Under the pieces are notes generated by a model, which saw only the letters and a program-made list of their open reading frames with translations, made no database searches and was not told the origin of the DNA. Source: Ktedonobacteria bacterium (GTDB taxonomy: Bacteria > Chloroflexota > Ktedonobacteria > Ktedonobacterales > JACDGC01). From it: a DNA stretch of 64,000 nucleotides. Of this stretch, positions 51,201 through 59,458 are shown in pieces; within the stretch, counting starts at the first letter, position 1, and every line of letters starts with the position of its first letter. Position numbers and translations under genes: made by a program. The DNA lies in contig DAIDGU010000008.1 in assembly GCA_027459785.1 (NCBI GenBank), positions 59,767-123,766 of the forward strand. Direction: 5' to 3'.

Positions 51201-53150
51201 CTAGCGGCGTGGGTACCTTTGGCTGGGGGCGCTATCGTCGTCGTCATAGCGCCGCCGGCGCGGCGTCTCATACTCGTCGCTATAGGCCGGGTACTCAGCG
51301 GAATATGCCTCGTAGCGAGCGCTGTCGTCGTAGCGGCCCTGATAGCGCGGGTAGCGACGCGAGTCGTCCTTGTCGTCGTCCTCGTCGTCATAGTCATCGT
51401 CGTCCCAGTCGTCCGGTTGATCGGCCAGCGCGTCCACATCGGTATAGCCGGCGGCAGGCGAATCATCGGGTGCCATTTTGTTGGGCAACAGCACCTGCGT
51501 TGCCGTCGCCACGCCGCTGAGCGCGATGCCCGCGCCGCCCATGATCAGCGCGTCGTTCAACCCCAGGGGGGCGCTCGCGCCGACGCCGTGGATCATCACG
51601 AAGCCGGCTAGCATGCCCAGCGGGGCCATCAGCGCCGTCACGGCGAAGCTGGCGCTGGCAACCGCGCGCTGCGCCGTCGGAAGGAAGTGCTGCAACAGCA
51701 CCATTTGCCCGCCACGAATGGCACAGACATTGGCCGCGCCGATCAGCGCGATGACGCCCAGCGCGTGCGGGAGATCCGTCAGGCGCGGCAGGGCAATGAG
51801 GCCGCCGCCACCGGCCAGCAGTCCCACCACCAGGAAGATGCGCCCGAACCGGCGCGCTTCCACCACGAGGGCGCTGGCGACCGCCGCACCCAGGCCCGTC
51901 GCCGTGAAGAGCAGCCCCAGCATGAACGGTTCCTGCCCCAGATCTAGCCCTAGGTAGAACGGCTCCGCCACGGCCAGCACGCCGCCGGCCAGTGCCAGCA
52001 GCGTCAGCGCCCAGAAGGCCGCTTGCGCATGGGTAGACGTGCCAGCGATGTCCAGGCCGGCGCGAATGTCGGCGAACGCCTGCGCGGGGGTCGGCGGGGC
52101 CGCTAATTCCCACACCTGCGCCTGCGCTTCGGCGGCGATGACCTGGGAATCCGCCTCCTCGTCTTCGTCGTCGTCCCACACGTTTGCAACTTTCGGCGCA
52201 TCGCCGGCGGGGCGCTGATAGAGGATCTTGTCGGGCAGCGGCTCGGCCTGGGATTCGCCCATCAGCGCGACGATGTAGCAGAGTGCCGCGCCGACAGCGA
52301 TGGTGAAGATGCGCTCCCCATCCAGCACATAGAGCAGGGTGGTCAGCGCCGGCCCTGCCACCGCCAGGATGCCGGCAGCCAATTGGTCGCCGGATGCCAG
52401 CGTGCCGCGCGCCCGCAACGGCACACCACGCGCCACCGCCGCGCGGCGCAATGCCGCCCGCAGGCTGCTGGAAAGCGCCAGCCCGCCCGCCAGCGCCACC
52501 ATCAATTGGGGGATGGTGTGGAAGTACATGGCGATGAAGACCAGCGCCAGCGCCACGCGCAGCACACCTAGCGCCAGCAAAACGCGCCGGGGATCGCGCC
52601 GCGCCATCAGCGAGCCGGCGAAGAAGGCGATCAGCGCCGCTGGCGCGGCGAAGGCCAGCAGCAACAGCAGCACCGGCACAAAGCTGCGGGTGATTTGCAG
52701 ATACCAGATGACCGTCCCTGTCCCCAGGATCACGTCGCCGGCGGTCGAAAAGATCTCGCTCAACCACAGGCGGCGCAGATTGCCGGTGAAAAGGTTCTCC
52801 TTGGGCGCGACGGGAAGCGAGGTCGCGCTGATCGCCCGCGAACGCATCGTGCCATCGGGCGCGAGCGGTCCCACGTAGCTGCCGCCGGGTTGCGGGCGCG
52901 AGACGGTCGAACGGCTGGGATGGCTGCCGCCCAGGCCGCGATGGATCGTCTGGCCGGGTGCCGGACCGGGGGCCATCGGTCCGCCGCGATAGATCGTCTG
53001 GTCGGGTGCCGGACCGGGAGCCATTGGTCCGCCGCGATAGGGCGGGCCATTCCCCACGATGGTGCCGTCGGGGTCGTTGGGGCGCGACGGTCGCTCCCGT
53101 CCCCAATTCGCCCCAGAGCCGGGTCGGCCCGGCGGCGGTGTTCCTCGCAT
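51201..53150 (-). CDS. MFS-like membrane protein with disordered tails
   Basis: 649 residues from the ATG at 53150. The core (about 125-570) has some 11-12 hydrophobic segments in the order of MFS efflux proteins (VILGTGTVIWYLQITRSFVPVLLLLLAF; SLMARRDPRRVLLALG). The N-terminal 120 residues are Pro/Gly/Arg-rich and contain two copies of GGPMAPGPAPDQTIYR coded by a 48-bp repeat. The C-terminal 80 residues are strongly acidic and tyrosine-rich (DDWDDDDYDDEDDDKDDS, then YSAEYPAYSDEYE). An internal loop is also acidic. Substrate unknown. Confidence 0.75.
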   Translation of the reverse strand: MRGTPPPGRPGSGANWGRERPSRPNDPDGTIVGNGPPYRGGPMAPGPAPDQTIYRGGPMAPGPAPGQTIHRGLGGSHPSRSTVSRPQPGGSYVGPLAPDGTMRSRAISATSLPVAPKENLFTGNLRRLWLSEIFSTAGDVILGTGTVIWYLQITRSFVPVLLLLLAFAAPAALIAFFAGSLMARRDPRRVLLALGVLRVALALVFIAMYFHTIPQLMVALAGGLALSSSLRAALRRAAVARGVPLRARGTLASGDQLAAGILAVAGPALTTLLYVLDGERIFTIAVGAALCYIVALMGESQAEPLPDKILYQRPAGDAPKVANVWDDDEDEEADSQVIAAEAQAQVWELAAPPTPAQAFADIRAGLDIAGTSTHAQAAFWALTLLALAGGVLAVAEPFYLGLDLGQEPFMLGLLFTATGLGAAVASALVVEARRFGRIFLVVGLLAGGGGLIALPRLTDLPHALGVIALIGAANVCAIRGGQMVLLQHFLPTAQRAVASASFAVTALMAPLGMLAGFVMIHGVGASAPLGLNDALIMGGAGIALSGVATATQVLLPNKMAPDDSPAAGYTDVDALADQPDDWDDDDYDDEDDDKDDSRRYPRYQGRYDDSARYEAYSAEYPAYSDEYETPRRRRYDDDDSAPSQRYPRR

Positions 53151-53418
53151 GCCCGATGTCGCCTTTCTGCGCGGTCTGTGCGTTGCTGTAGCTGTGTCTG
53201 CGATTGTAACGCCTGGGGGCGAGCCTGTCAAACAGCCAGGATAGATGGGGTAGCGCGCGGTGCCACGCTTTCCTATATCGCCGCCTTGGTGTCGCAGCCC
53301 CCGTTCTGCGGTATAATATGCATGGCTCAGCATCATGCGCTAGGGCGCGACGCCACGAGGTATACACCTGCCAGGCGTGCGCGTAGTACGAGAGAGATTA
53401 ATAGGTAGTAGTTGTACC
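53151..53418. other. Divergent intergenic region
   Basis: Separates the MFS-like gene (minus) from the two membrane genes (plus). A TATAAT at 53312-53317 on the plus strand could serve the latter, with a poor -35 (TTGGTG, 20 nt away). Nothing else seen. Confidence 0.4.
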
Positions 53419-53856
53419 ATGTCCGATAACGCACCCCACGTTCCCACACCCGGCGACGATGATCCCGCTGCGCTAGATGCCCCTGGCGATCCACTGGAAT
53501 TGGCGACGGGCGATGCCCTCGTCGATCCGCCGATCCCTGTGCCGGATGACGGCCTGGGCGAATGGCCCACGCACGGCGGCCCCTTAGGCTGCCTGGTGAG
53601 CATCGTCTTCGGCTGCCTGATCGCCAGCTTCATCAGCAGCCCCCTCTTGCAGATCGTGCAATTACAACACTTTGGTAAAGGCGTGCCGGCGGGCTGGTAT
53701 ATTTTCGCCACCGTCGTCATCGTCCTCACCATCACCATCTTTTTCGGCTGGCTGGGCTGGCAGATCGGCAAACGTATCTTCCGCGAATACGCGCCCTCCG
53801 AGCGGGCGCGGCGCATCGCCGAGCAGGTTGATCGCGCGGCATCATCCCCGTCGTGA
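53419..53856 (+). CDS. Two-helix membrane protein, unknown function
   Basis: 145 residues from the ATG at 53419. A 60-residue Asp/Pro-rich N-terminus precedes two membrane helices (LGCLVSIVFGCLIASFISSPLL and WYIFATVVIVLTITIFFGWLGWQIG) and a basic C-terminal helix (RIFREYAPSERARRIAEQVDRA). No family recognised. It is 12 bp upstream of the next membrane gene, so they are likely co-transcribed. Confidence 0.6.
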   Translation: MSDNAPHVPTPGDDDPAALDAPGDPLELATGDALVDPPIPVPDDGLGEWPTHGGPLGCLVSIVFGCLIASFISSPLLQIVQLQHFGKGVPAGWYIFATVVIVLTITIFFGWLGWQIGKRIFREYAPSERARRIAEQVDRAASSPS

Positions 53857-53868
53857 AAGGATGTCCGT

Positions 53869-54477
53869 ATGTCGCTAGTAGCCTATAGCAGCTTTTTCAT
53901 CGCCAGCGTGGGAGCGGCTGCCGCCCTTGTCGGCCTGCTTTTCGTCGCCATCGCCATCGATCCTGAAAAGACAGTCGCGCAAGGCGCGTCACACCAACGG
54001 CGCGCGGCGGCATCTAGCGCATTTTTCGCGCTCATCAACGCCTTTTTCATCTCGCTCGTCGCCCTCATCCCCAGTAGCACAATCCGTTCGTTCGGCGGCC
54101 TCGTCATCGTCATGAGCGGCCTCGGCATCCTCAGCACCCTCTCGCTGAGTTGGTCGTTCGTCGCGCAACGAGCGAACCGCGTTGCCTTGCGCCAGGGGAT
54201 TGTACTTCTGCTCGCCAGCTTTATCCTCTACGGGCTGCAACTGTTCAGCGCGATCGCCCTGTTGCAGACGTCTCATGATGCCAGCAGCATGAATATGGTC
54301 CTTTATGTCATCGTCGCCACCTATGGCCTCGCTTTCACGCGCGCCTGGGAACTGATCGGTGGTCACCGTTTCAGTCTACTGGGCATGCTCGGCATCATGC
54401 ACCACGAGGCCACCACGCCACCGCGCGCCACGGTCGCGGCTTCCTCCAATGCCCCGCTGAAGCCAGTGGACGAGTGA
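53869..54477 (+). CDS. Hypothetical integral membrane protein
   Basis: 202 residues with AAAGGA upstream. Five hydrophobic segments (SSFFIASVGAAAALVGLLFVAIAI; AFFALINAFFISLVALIP; GGLVIVMSGLGILSTLSL; GIVLLLASFILYGLQLFSAIALL; MVLYVIVATYGLAFTRAWEL). The first is shared by a widespread small family whose function is not known to me. Probably an operon with the gene at 53419. Confidence 0.65.
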   Translation: MSLVAYSSFFIASVGAAAALVGLLFVAIAIDPEKTVAQGASHQRRAAASSAFFALINAFFISLVALIPSSTIRSFGGLVIVMSGLGILSTLSLSWSFVAQRANRVALRQGIVLLLASFILYGLQLFSAIALLQTSHDASSMNMVLYVIVATYGLAFTRAWELIGGHRFSLLGMLGIMHHEATTPPRATVAASSNAPLKPVDE

Positions 54478-54555
54478 CGTAGATTGCCGAAATAATCGGG
54501 TAATCGCAGGCCGCTGGCCGGTGGGCAATATGTTCGCCGACCGGCTGGGCGAGTC

Positions 54556-54711
54556 ATACCGATTGCGGGTACAGACGGTGGCCAGCGGGGCCGGACAGAC
54601 AGGAATGTCTGTCCTCCGGGGTGAGGGGGAATGTCTGTCCTCCAGGGGAGCGGAGTTATCGACAGGAATGGCGATCCTCCGGTACCCATACTGGGTATCC
54701 GAAAAGCGTAT
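54556..54711. repeat. MITE-like hairpin repeat, copy D
   Basis: Left end ATACCGATTGCGGGTA, right end CCGAAAAGCGTAT, three GACAGGAATG-type modules inside. The first forms the same GGACAGACA/TGTCTGTCC hairpin as copy A. Confidence 0.7.
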
Positions 54712-54747
54712 TAGACGCATCATGCTCATGCGGGTAGCCTGATGATT

Positions 54748-56037
54748 TCAGCCGGCGTGCGCCAGGAGGCCGCTGTGCATCGTCTGGGTGAAACCGGCGA
54801 GGGCTTCGGCGTAGCGCACATGTTGACCATGTTCGACGATCACTTGGCCGGCGACGGTGACGCGCTCGACGGCACGCAGGGTCGCGCCGAAGATGACGGC
54901 GTCGGCCAGCAAAGTGTCGTCCGCGCCAGCCAGGGCGGGATCGGTGGCGCGTAACGTGACCACATCGTCCTGCCAGGCGTCGGCGAAGCCGATAGCATCG
55001 TAGCCGGTGCGCGTCGCGGCGGTGAGCAAGGCCGGCGCTTCCGCCGCCACGTGGCGTGCCTCGGCTTGCACGCGCAGATCCAGTTCGGCGGCGCGCACCT
55101 CCTCGAAGGCATCGCTGCCGGCATAGCTATCCACGCCGAAGCAGAGCCGCCCGCCCGCCGTCAGCAGCGTCGGCAGATCAGGTGTGCCGTCGCCCAGGTC
55201 GCGTTCCGTGGTGCGGCAGAGGCCGATGTAGGCCCGCGCCTGGCCCAGCGCCGCGATCTCGTCCGCGCTCAGGTGGGTGGCGTGGATGCCTACGAACCGT
55301 TCGTCCAGGATGCCGTGTCGCGCGAGGAGGGCGACGGGAGTGGTGCCATATTCATGCTCGCACTCCGCCAGCTCGCGCCGCTGCTCGGCCACGTGCATGT
55401 GAAACGGCATCTGCCGCGCGCGGGCATACGCCGCCAACGTCAGGGTATGTTCGAGGGGGACCGCGCGGATGCTGTGCGCGGCGAGGGCGATGCGCACCAG
55501 GGGATCGCCGGCATAGCGCCCGGCCAGCGTTTCCACATCGGCCAGCACATCGTCCACATCCTCGTCGCAGAAGCGATCTTGCCCCGCGACGACTTCCTGC
55601 TGATAGCCGGCGCGCATGTACGCCGCGCGGATCAGCGTGATGCGAATGCCGGCGGCCTGTGCCGCCTGGATCATCGTCTCCGCCAGGGTGACGCGGTCGG
55701 CGTAGGGTTGCCCGCCCTGATCGTGGTGGAGGTAATGGAACTCGCCGACCGCCGTGACGCCCGACAGTGCCAATTCCACGAAGGCGAAGCGCGCGATATT
55801 GAAAAGATCGTCGGGACTCAGCCGCTCGGCCAGGGCGAACATCAGCCCGCGCCAGGACCAAAACGTCGCCGCCTGCGTGCTGCGCCGCTGTGTGCGCCCG
55901 CGCAAGGCGCGCTGGAAGGCGTGGGAATGCACGGTGGCCATCCCTGGCATGACCAGGTGCGCGCCCTCACGCCGCACCGCCGGCGTGCTGGAATTGACTG
56001 GACCCGCTGGAGTATTTGCTGAAGTCTGGCGTTTCAT
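54748..56037 (-). CDS. hutF: Formimidoylglutamate deiminase-like amidohydrolase
   Basis: 429 residues from the ATG at 56037. Amidohydrolase with metal motif VHSHAFQRALRGRTQ, TFWSWRGLMFALAERLSPDD, GVTAVGEFHYLHH, FHMHVAEQ, HATHLSADEI and FGVDSYAG. The HSHAFQRA and FW-W-R-LM motifs are hallmarks of HutF, which deiminates N-formimino-L-glutamate in histidine catabolism. The N-terminal beta-sandwich piece that precedes LPGM in other HutF proteins is shortened here. No other hut genes are present; it overlaps the M20 peptidase gene by four bases. Confidence 0.8.
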   Translation of the reverse strand: MKRQTSANTPAGPVNSSTPAVRREGAHLVMPGMATVHSHAFQRALRGRTQRRSTQAATFWSWRGLMFALAERLSPDDLFNIARFAFVELALSGVTAVGEFHYLHHDQGGQPYADRVTLAETMIQAAQAAGIRITLIRAAYMRAGYQQEVVAGQDRFCDEDVDDVLADVETLAGRYAGDPLVRIALAAHSIRAVPLEHTLTLAAYARARQMPFHMHVAEQRRELAECEHEYGTTPVALLARHGILDERFVGIHATHLSADEIAALGQARAYIGLCRTTERDLGDGTPDLPTLLTAGGRLCFGVDSYAGSDAFEEVRAAELDLRVQAEARHVAAEAPALLTAATRTGYDAIGFADAWQDDVVTLRATDPALAGADDTLLADAVIFGATLRAVERVTVAGQVIVEHGQHVRYAEALAGFTQTMHSGLLAHAG

Positions 56038-57161
56038 GCTCGTTGATCCTCGCTGGTTGTGCCGTGATAGTGCTGCGCCACCGCGACCGTCGCCTCGATC
56101 AGATCGACCAGCGGCGCGAGCGCGATATGCTCGGCCAGGGTATGTTCGTCGGTGGCTCCCGTCGAGACGGTGAAGATACGCAGGCGGTCGCGCAGCGCGT
56201 TCGCGTCGCTGCCGACGAAGGTCGCCATTGTCGTGTAAGGCTGGCCTTGCGCCTCCCATGCCTGGCGCAAGGCGCGCACCAGCGGTTCCTGCTCAGCCAC
56301 GGCGTAGGCGCTGCCATGCGGATCGAACGAGATCGCTGCCGTGCCGCCGCCGCTGGCCGCCGCCGCCTGAAAGGCTGATGTGATGCGCGCGACCCACTGC
56401 GCTTCCCCCGCCGGCCCCAGCAACGTGCGCAACTCCCCGCGCACGGTCAGTTCATCAGGAATGGCGTTGCGGGCAGTGCCGCCGTTGACCTGGCCGATGG
56501 AAAGGCGTGTCGCGCCATCATCCAGGCTACCCAGCGGCAGATCGAGATTGAGGAGCATGGCGACCGTGCTGGCGGTGCCGGCGAGATCCTTGCCCGGATG
56601 CCCGCTGCGCCCGCGCAAGACGACATCGAATGCCAGGTATGCCGCGCCGCGCGTCACCACCGCGCCCGCGTCGCCAGCGTTGTCGAAGACGATGCCCTCC
56701 CGCACGCCCCACGGTGCCGGATCGAAGGCCCGCGCGCCCAGCAAGCCGACCTCTTCCCCGACGGTGAAGAGCAGCACGAGCGGCCCGTGCGCCAGAGCGC
56801 GCTCGTGGAGGATCTCCACCGCGAGGAGGATGATCGTGAGGCCGGCGCAGTCGTCCGCGCCCAGGTTCGTCGCTCCGTCGCCATACATCACGCCGTCTTG
56901 CACGCGCGGCGCGCAGACAAGGCCGGGCGGCACACGATCCATATGGGCATTGAAGAGCAAAGGTGGTTCCTGCTCGCGCCCCGCCGTCCCCGGCACCTGC
57001 ACGATGAGGTTGCCGGCGGCATCCGTCGTCGTCATGTACCCGGCGCGGGACAGTCGTTCACGTAGGTGATCACGCACCGCATCCTCGTAATGGGACGTGC
57101 TTGGCAATCCCACCAACTCGGTCATCGTCGCCGTCACGCGCTGCAATAAATCCGCTGGCAT
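56034..57161 (-). CDS. M20-family metallopeptidase (PepT-like)
   Basis: 375 residues. Metal-site motifs are visible: FNAHMDRVPPG (His-x-Asp), ATNLGADDCAGL (bridging Asp), VGEEVGLLGA (catalytic Glu pair) and a late His in the C-terminal domain. A lid/dimerisation domain with RSGHPGKDL lies in the middle. It resembles tripeptidase T-like M20 enzymes. It is the first gene of a pair with the hutF-like gene, which suggests joint peptide or amino-acid breakdown (inference). Confidence 0.85.
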   Translation of the reverse strand: MPADLLQRVTATMTELVGLPSTSHYEDAVRDHLRERLSRAGYMTTTDAAGNLIVQVPGTAGREQEPPLLFNAHMDRVPPGLVCAPRVQDGVMYGDGATNLGADDCAGLTIILLAVEILHERALAHGPLVLLFTVGEEVGLLGARAFDPAPWGVREGIVFDNAGDAGAVVTRGAAYLAFDVVLRGRSGHPGKDLAGTASTVAMLLNLDLPLGSLDDGATRLSIGQVNGGTARNAIPDELTVRGELRTLLGPAGEAQWVARITSAFQAAAASGGGTAAISFDPHGSAYAVAEQEPLVRALRQAWEAQGQPYTTMATFVGSDANALRDRLRIFTVSTGATDEHTLAEHIALAPLVDLIEATVAVAQHYHGTTSEDQRA

Positions 57162-57182
57162 CTGGGCCTCTTTTCGTCATGG

Positions 57183-57240
57183 CTATTCCGGACGAGACAC
57201 GAAGATCAACGAAGGGGACGAAGGACGCGAAGGCGGTGCC
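57183..57240. repeat. Degenerate ACGAAGG repeats
   Basis: GACACGAAGATCAACGAAGG, GGACGAAGGACGCGAAGG: imperfect ACGAAG units between the M20 and aminotransferase genes. Confidence 0.45.
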
Positions 57241-57246
57241 AGCCGG

Positions 57247-58425
57247 TCACGCAGGCAGCCGGTGGGCGAGCGCCTCAACCAATCGGTCCACATCCGCCGG
57301 CGAATTGTATGCCTGGATGGAGACGCGCACGAATTGACGGTCATTCCAGTCGATGATCGGCACTTCGATGTGATCGTCATCGTACAGGCGCGCTTTGAGC
57401 GCCTCACTGTCGCAGGGGGGCAGCGCACAGGCGCACATCTGCGCGAACCAGGCATCCGGCGCGATGGGTGGGAGGCCGGTGAGGTGATCGATTGCGTCGC
57501 GTGCGTGCAGCGCCAGGGCATGGCAGCGCGCCCGCACCGCCGGCCAGTCGTGCTGCGCCTGGAAGGCGATGGCCGCTGGCGCGCTCAAATAGGGCGAGGG
57601 ATCGTCGGTGCCGATCCACTCGAAGTAATCTTGATAGCGCGAGGGACCAGGCTTGCGCGCCTCGTAACCCCAACTGACCACCAGCGGTTCCAGCCGCGCC
57701 TGATGCTCCGGCAACGCATAGAGAAAACCAGCCCCCACGGGAGCCGACAGCCATTTGTGCAGGTTGCCCACATAGAAATCCGGCTGGATCTGTTCCAGGT
57801 TCAGCTCAAGCTGGCCGGGGGCGTGCGCGCCGTCCACAGCGACCATGATGCCCTCTGCGTGGGCGCGGCGGCAGATGGCGGCGATGGGGAAGATGAGCGC
57901 CGTGGGCGAGGTGATGTGGCTGATGACGATGAGCCGGGTGCGCGGCGTCACGCCCTGCCAGAGCGCGTCGATGAGAGCCTCCGGCGTGGTCATGGGCAAG
58001 GGCAGCGGCTGCGTGCGCAAGACTGCACCGGTGTGGCCACTCATAAAGCGCCAGGTGCGTTCCACCGCGCCATACTCGTGATCCGTGCTGAGGATCTCAT
58101 CGCCGGGCTGGAAGCGCAGCGAGCGGGCTATGATATTCATGCCATGCGTCGCGTTCGGCACGAAGACCAGATTGGCCGGCTCCGCGCCGACATAGCGTGC
58201 CACCTGCGCACGCGCTTCCCGCAACAGGTCGGGCAGCCGCCGGCCCAGGAACTCCACCGGCTGCGCCTCAAGCTCGCGCTGCCAGTGCTGCGCGGCGTCC
58301 AGCACGGGGCGGGGCCGCGCGCCGAAGCTGCCATGATTGAGGAAGACGACATCGGGCCGTAACAGATAGTGCTGGCCGGCCTCAGCCAGCGGTTGAGCAG
58401 CGTTGCTCGCATCCATGAAAACCAA
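57247..58425 (-). CDS. Class V PLP aminotransferase, isopenicillin-N-epimerase-like
   Basis: 392 residues from a TTG at 58425, which has AGAGG 5 nt upstream; an ATG at 58416 is the alternative. PLP fold type I class V: FLNHGSFGARP, VFVPNATHGMNIIARSL, VISHITSPTALIFP, VAVDGAHAPGQLELNLE and the PLP lysine in VGNLHKWLSAP. This set is characteristic of the CefD/isopenicillin-N epimerase-like group, many of which are hercynylcysteine lyases or general epimerases/desulfurases. The exact reaction is undecided. It follows upstream of the M20-hutF pair on the same strand. Confidence 0.85.
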   Translation of the reverse strand: MVFMDASNAAQPLAEAGQHYLLRPDVVFLNHGSFGARPRPVLDAAQHWQRELEAQPVEFLGRRLPDLLREARAQVARYVGAEPANLVFVPNATHGMNIIARSLRFQPGDEILSTDHEYGAVERTWRFMSGHTGAVLRTQPLPLPMTTPEALIDALWQGVTPRTRLIVISHITSPTALIFPIAAICRRAHAEGIMVAVDGAHAPGQLELNLEQIQPDFYVGNLHKWLSAPVGAGFLYALPEHQARLEPLVVSWGYEARKPGPSRYQDYFEWIGTDDPSPYLSAPAAIAFQAQHDWPAVRARCHALALHARDAIDHLTGLPPIAPDAWFAQMCACALPPCDSEALKARLYDDDHIEVPIIDWNDRQFVRVSIQAYNSPADVDRLVEALAHRLPA

Positions 58426-58719
58426 TGAGCCTCTTTTCGTGCTGAGTCCGTGTTCATTATAGCCTATCAGCGCCGGGAACGGGGATGGTTATCCTGCCTC
58501 GTCGGTGCCATGCACGCTCATGTTTATGTACTTGTTATATATGGTGTCGTACCGTTTCGCGTGTCTATTTCTCTTGGCTAGCATCCGCAAACGCTTTCGC
58601 TGATTTTTCATCATCTTTATAACGAAGGACTTGACAACAATGGATGGGATTGGTATAAGGAGAGCGGTTTCTTTCACAGCACCGGCTTGTCGTAAGAATT
58701 GCAGGAATGGAGATGCTGC
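58426..58719. other. Divergent intergenic region
   Basis: About 290 bp between the aminotransferase (minus) and LuxR-type (plus) genes. It is AT-richer than average and shows no gene; the promoters of both must be here but I see no clear consensus. Confidence 0.4.
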
Positions 58720-59316
58720 ATGTCAACCGATCCGCAACCGGAAGCCCGCAGACGACCGCACTCGTTTTCATCCGCGCCCTCGGTATTCTTTGATCATCCC
58801 TTAGTGCAAGAAACACGCACCCATTTGGCCAGCCAGCCCACAGCCCTCAGTTCCAAGCTATCCCGCTTGGTCACGGCGCTGACGGAGCGCTCTGCGCGCC
58901 TCTGCTGGGTTGCACCACAGGCCGTCGCCACCACACCAGGCACAGCGATCAGCGCCAGCAATTATACCTACGGGTACATCCAGTCTACCACCGAAGATAC
59001 GGTGATGATCGAGGCATTGGCCCACCTCTGTAGCACAGTCATCGCCACCGTCGAGGGCCAACTATATGCCCGTTTTTATCAGCAGCATCCGGAGATCACC
59101 TATCGGCACCCATTGACGCCGCGCGAGCGCCAGATCATCACGTTGGTGTGGGCGGGCTGGACGGTCGATGTCATCGCAGCGCATTACGTCATCAGCAGGC
59201 GTACTGTGACGACCTATAACTCCAAGATTTATGAGAAGTTGGGGGTGCATGGGCTGATCGAAGCGCTCATCGCTGCGAGGAACTTGGGATTGTTTTACTA
59301 CCTGCGCAATACGTAG
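58720..59316 (+). CDS. LuxR-family HTH regulator
   Basis: 198 residues from the ATG at 58720, GGAG 7 nt upstream. The C-terminal 65 residues are a LuxR/GerE HTH (LTPRERQIITLVWAGWTVDVIAAHYVISRRTVTTYNSKIYEKLGVHGLIEALIAARNLGL). The N-terminal 130 residues have no recognised sensor domain and include a Ser/Thr-rich stretch. The stop codon lies within the first of several CGTAGGT motifs, and the secreted RHS gene follows 142 bp on, so the regulator may control it. Confidence 0.85.
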   Translation: MSTDPQPEARRRPHSFSSAPSVFFDHPLVQETRTHLASQPTALSSKLSRLVTALTERSARLCWVAPQAVATTPGTAISASNYTYGYIQSTTEDTVMIEALAHLCSTVIATVEGQLYARFYQQHPEITYRHPLTPRERQIITLVWAGWTVDVIAAHYVISRRTVTTYNSKIYEKLGVHGLIEALIAARNLGLFYYLRNT

Positions 59317-59366
59317 GTCGTCTTGTGTAGTACGTAGGTTTTTTGACCTACGTTGTTTCGCGTAGG
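59311..59366. promoter_or_regulatory. Cluster of CGTAGGT motifs upstream of RHS gene
   Basis: ACGTAGGT at 59311-59318 and 59332-59339 (21 bp apart), its reverse complement ACCTACGT at 59346-59353, and CGTAGG at 59361-59366. The second and third pair into a hairpin around TTTTTG, which could also act as a terminator for the LuxR gene. Spacing suggests binding on one DNA face. Confidence 0.6.
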
Positions 59367-59458
59367 GACAAACGGCGAAGAGTCAGGTATCCTGTAAAGC
59401 AGAGCGGGCGAAATGGCGTTCGCGGGACGAGTTGTTTGGCAACATAGGGGACGGAACG

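Noticed and set aside
51463..53367. 634-codon minus frame alongside the MFS-like gene
   Set aside because: Same strand, other frame; it reads as Arg/Gly-rich sequence while the chosen frame has clean membrane helices.
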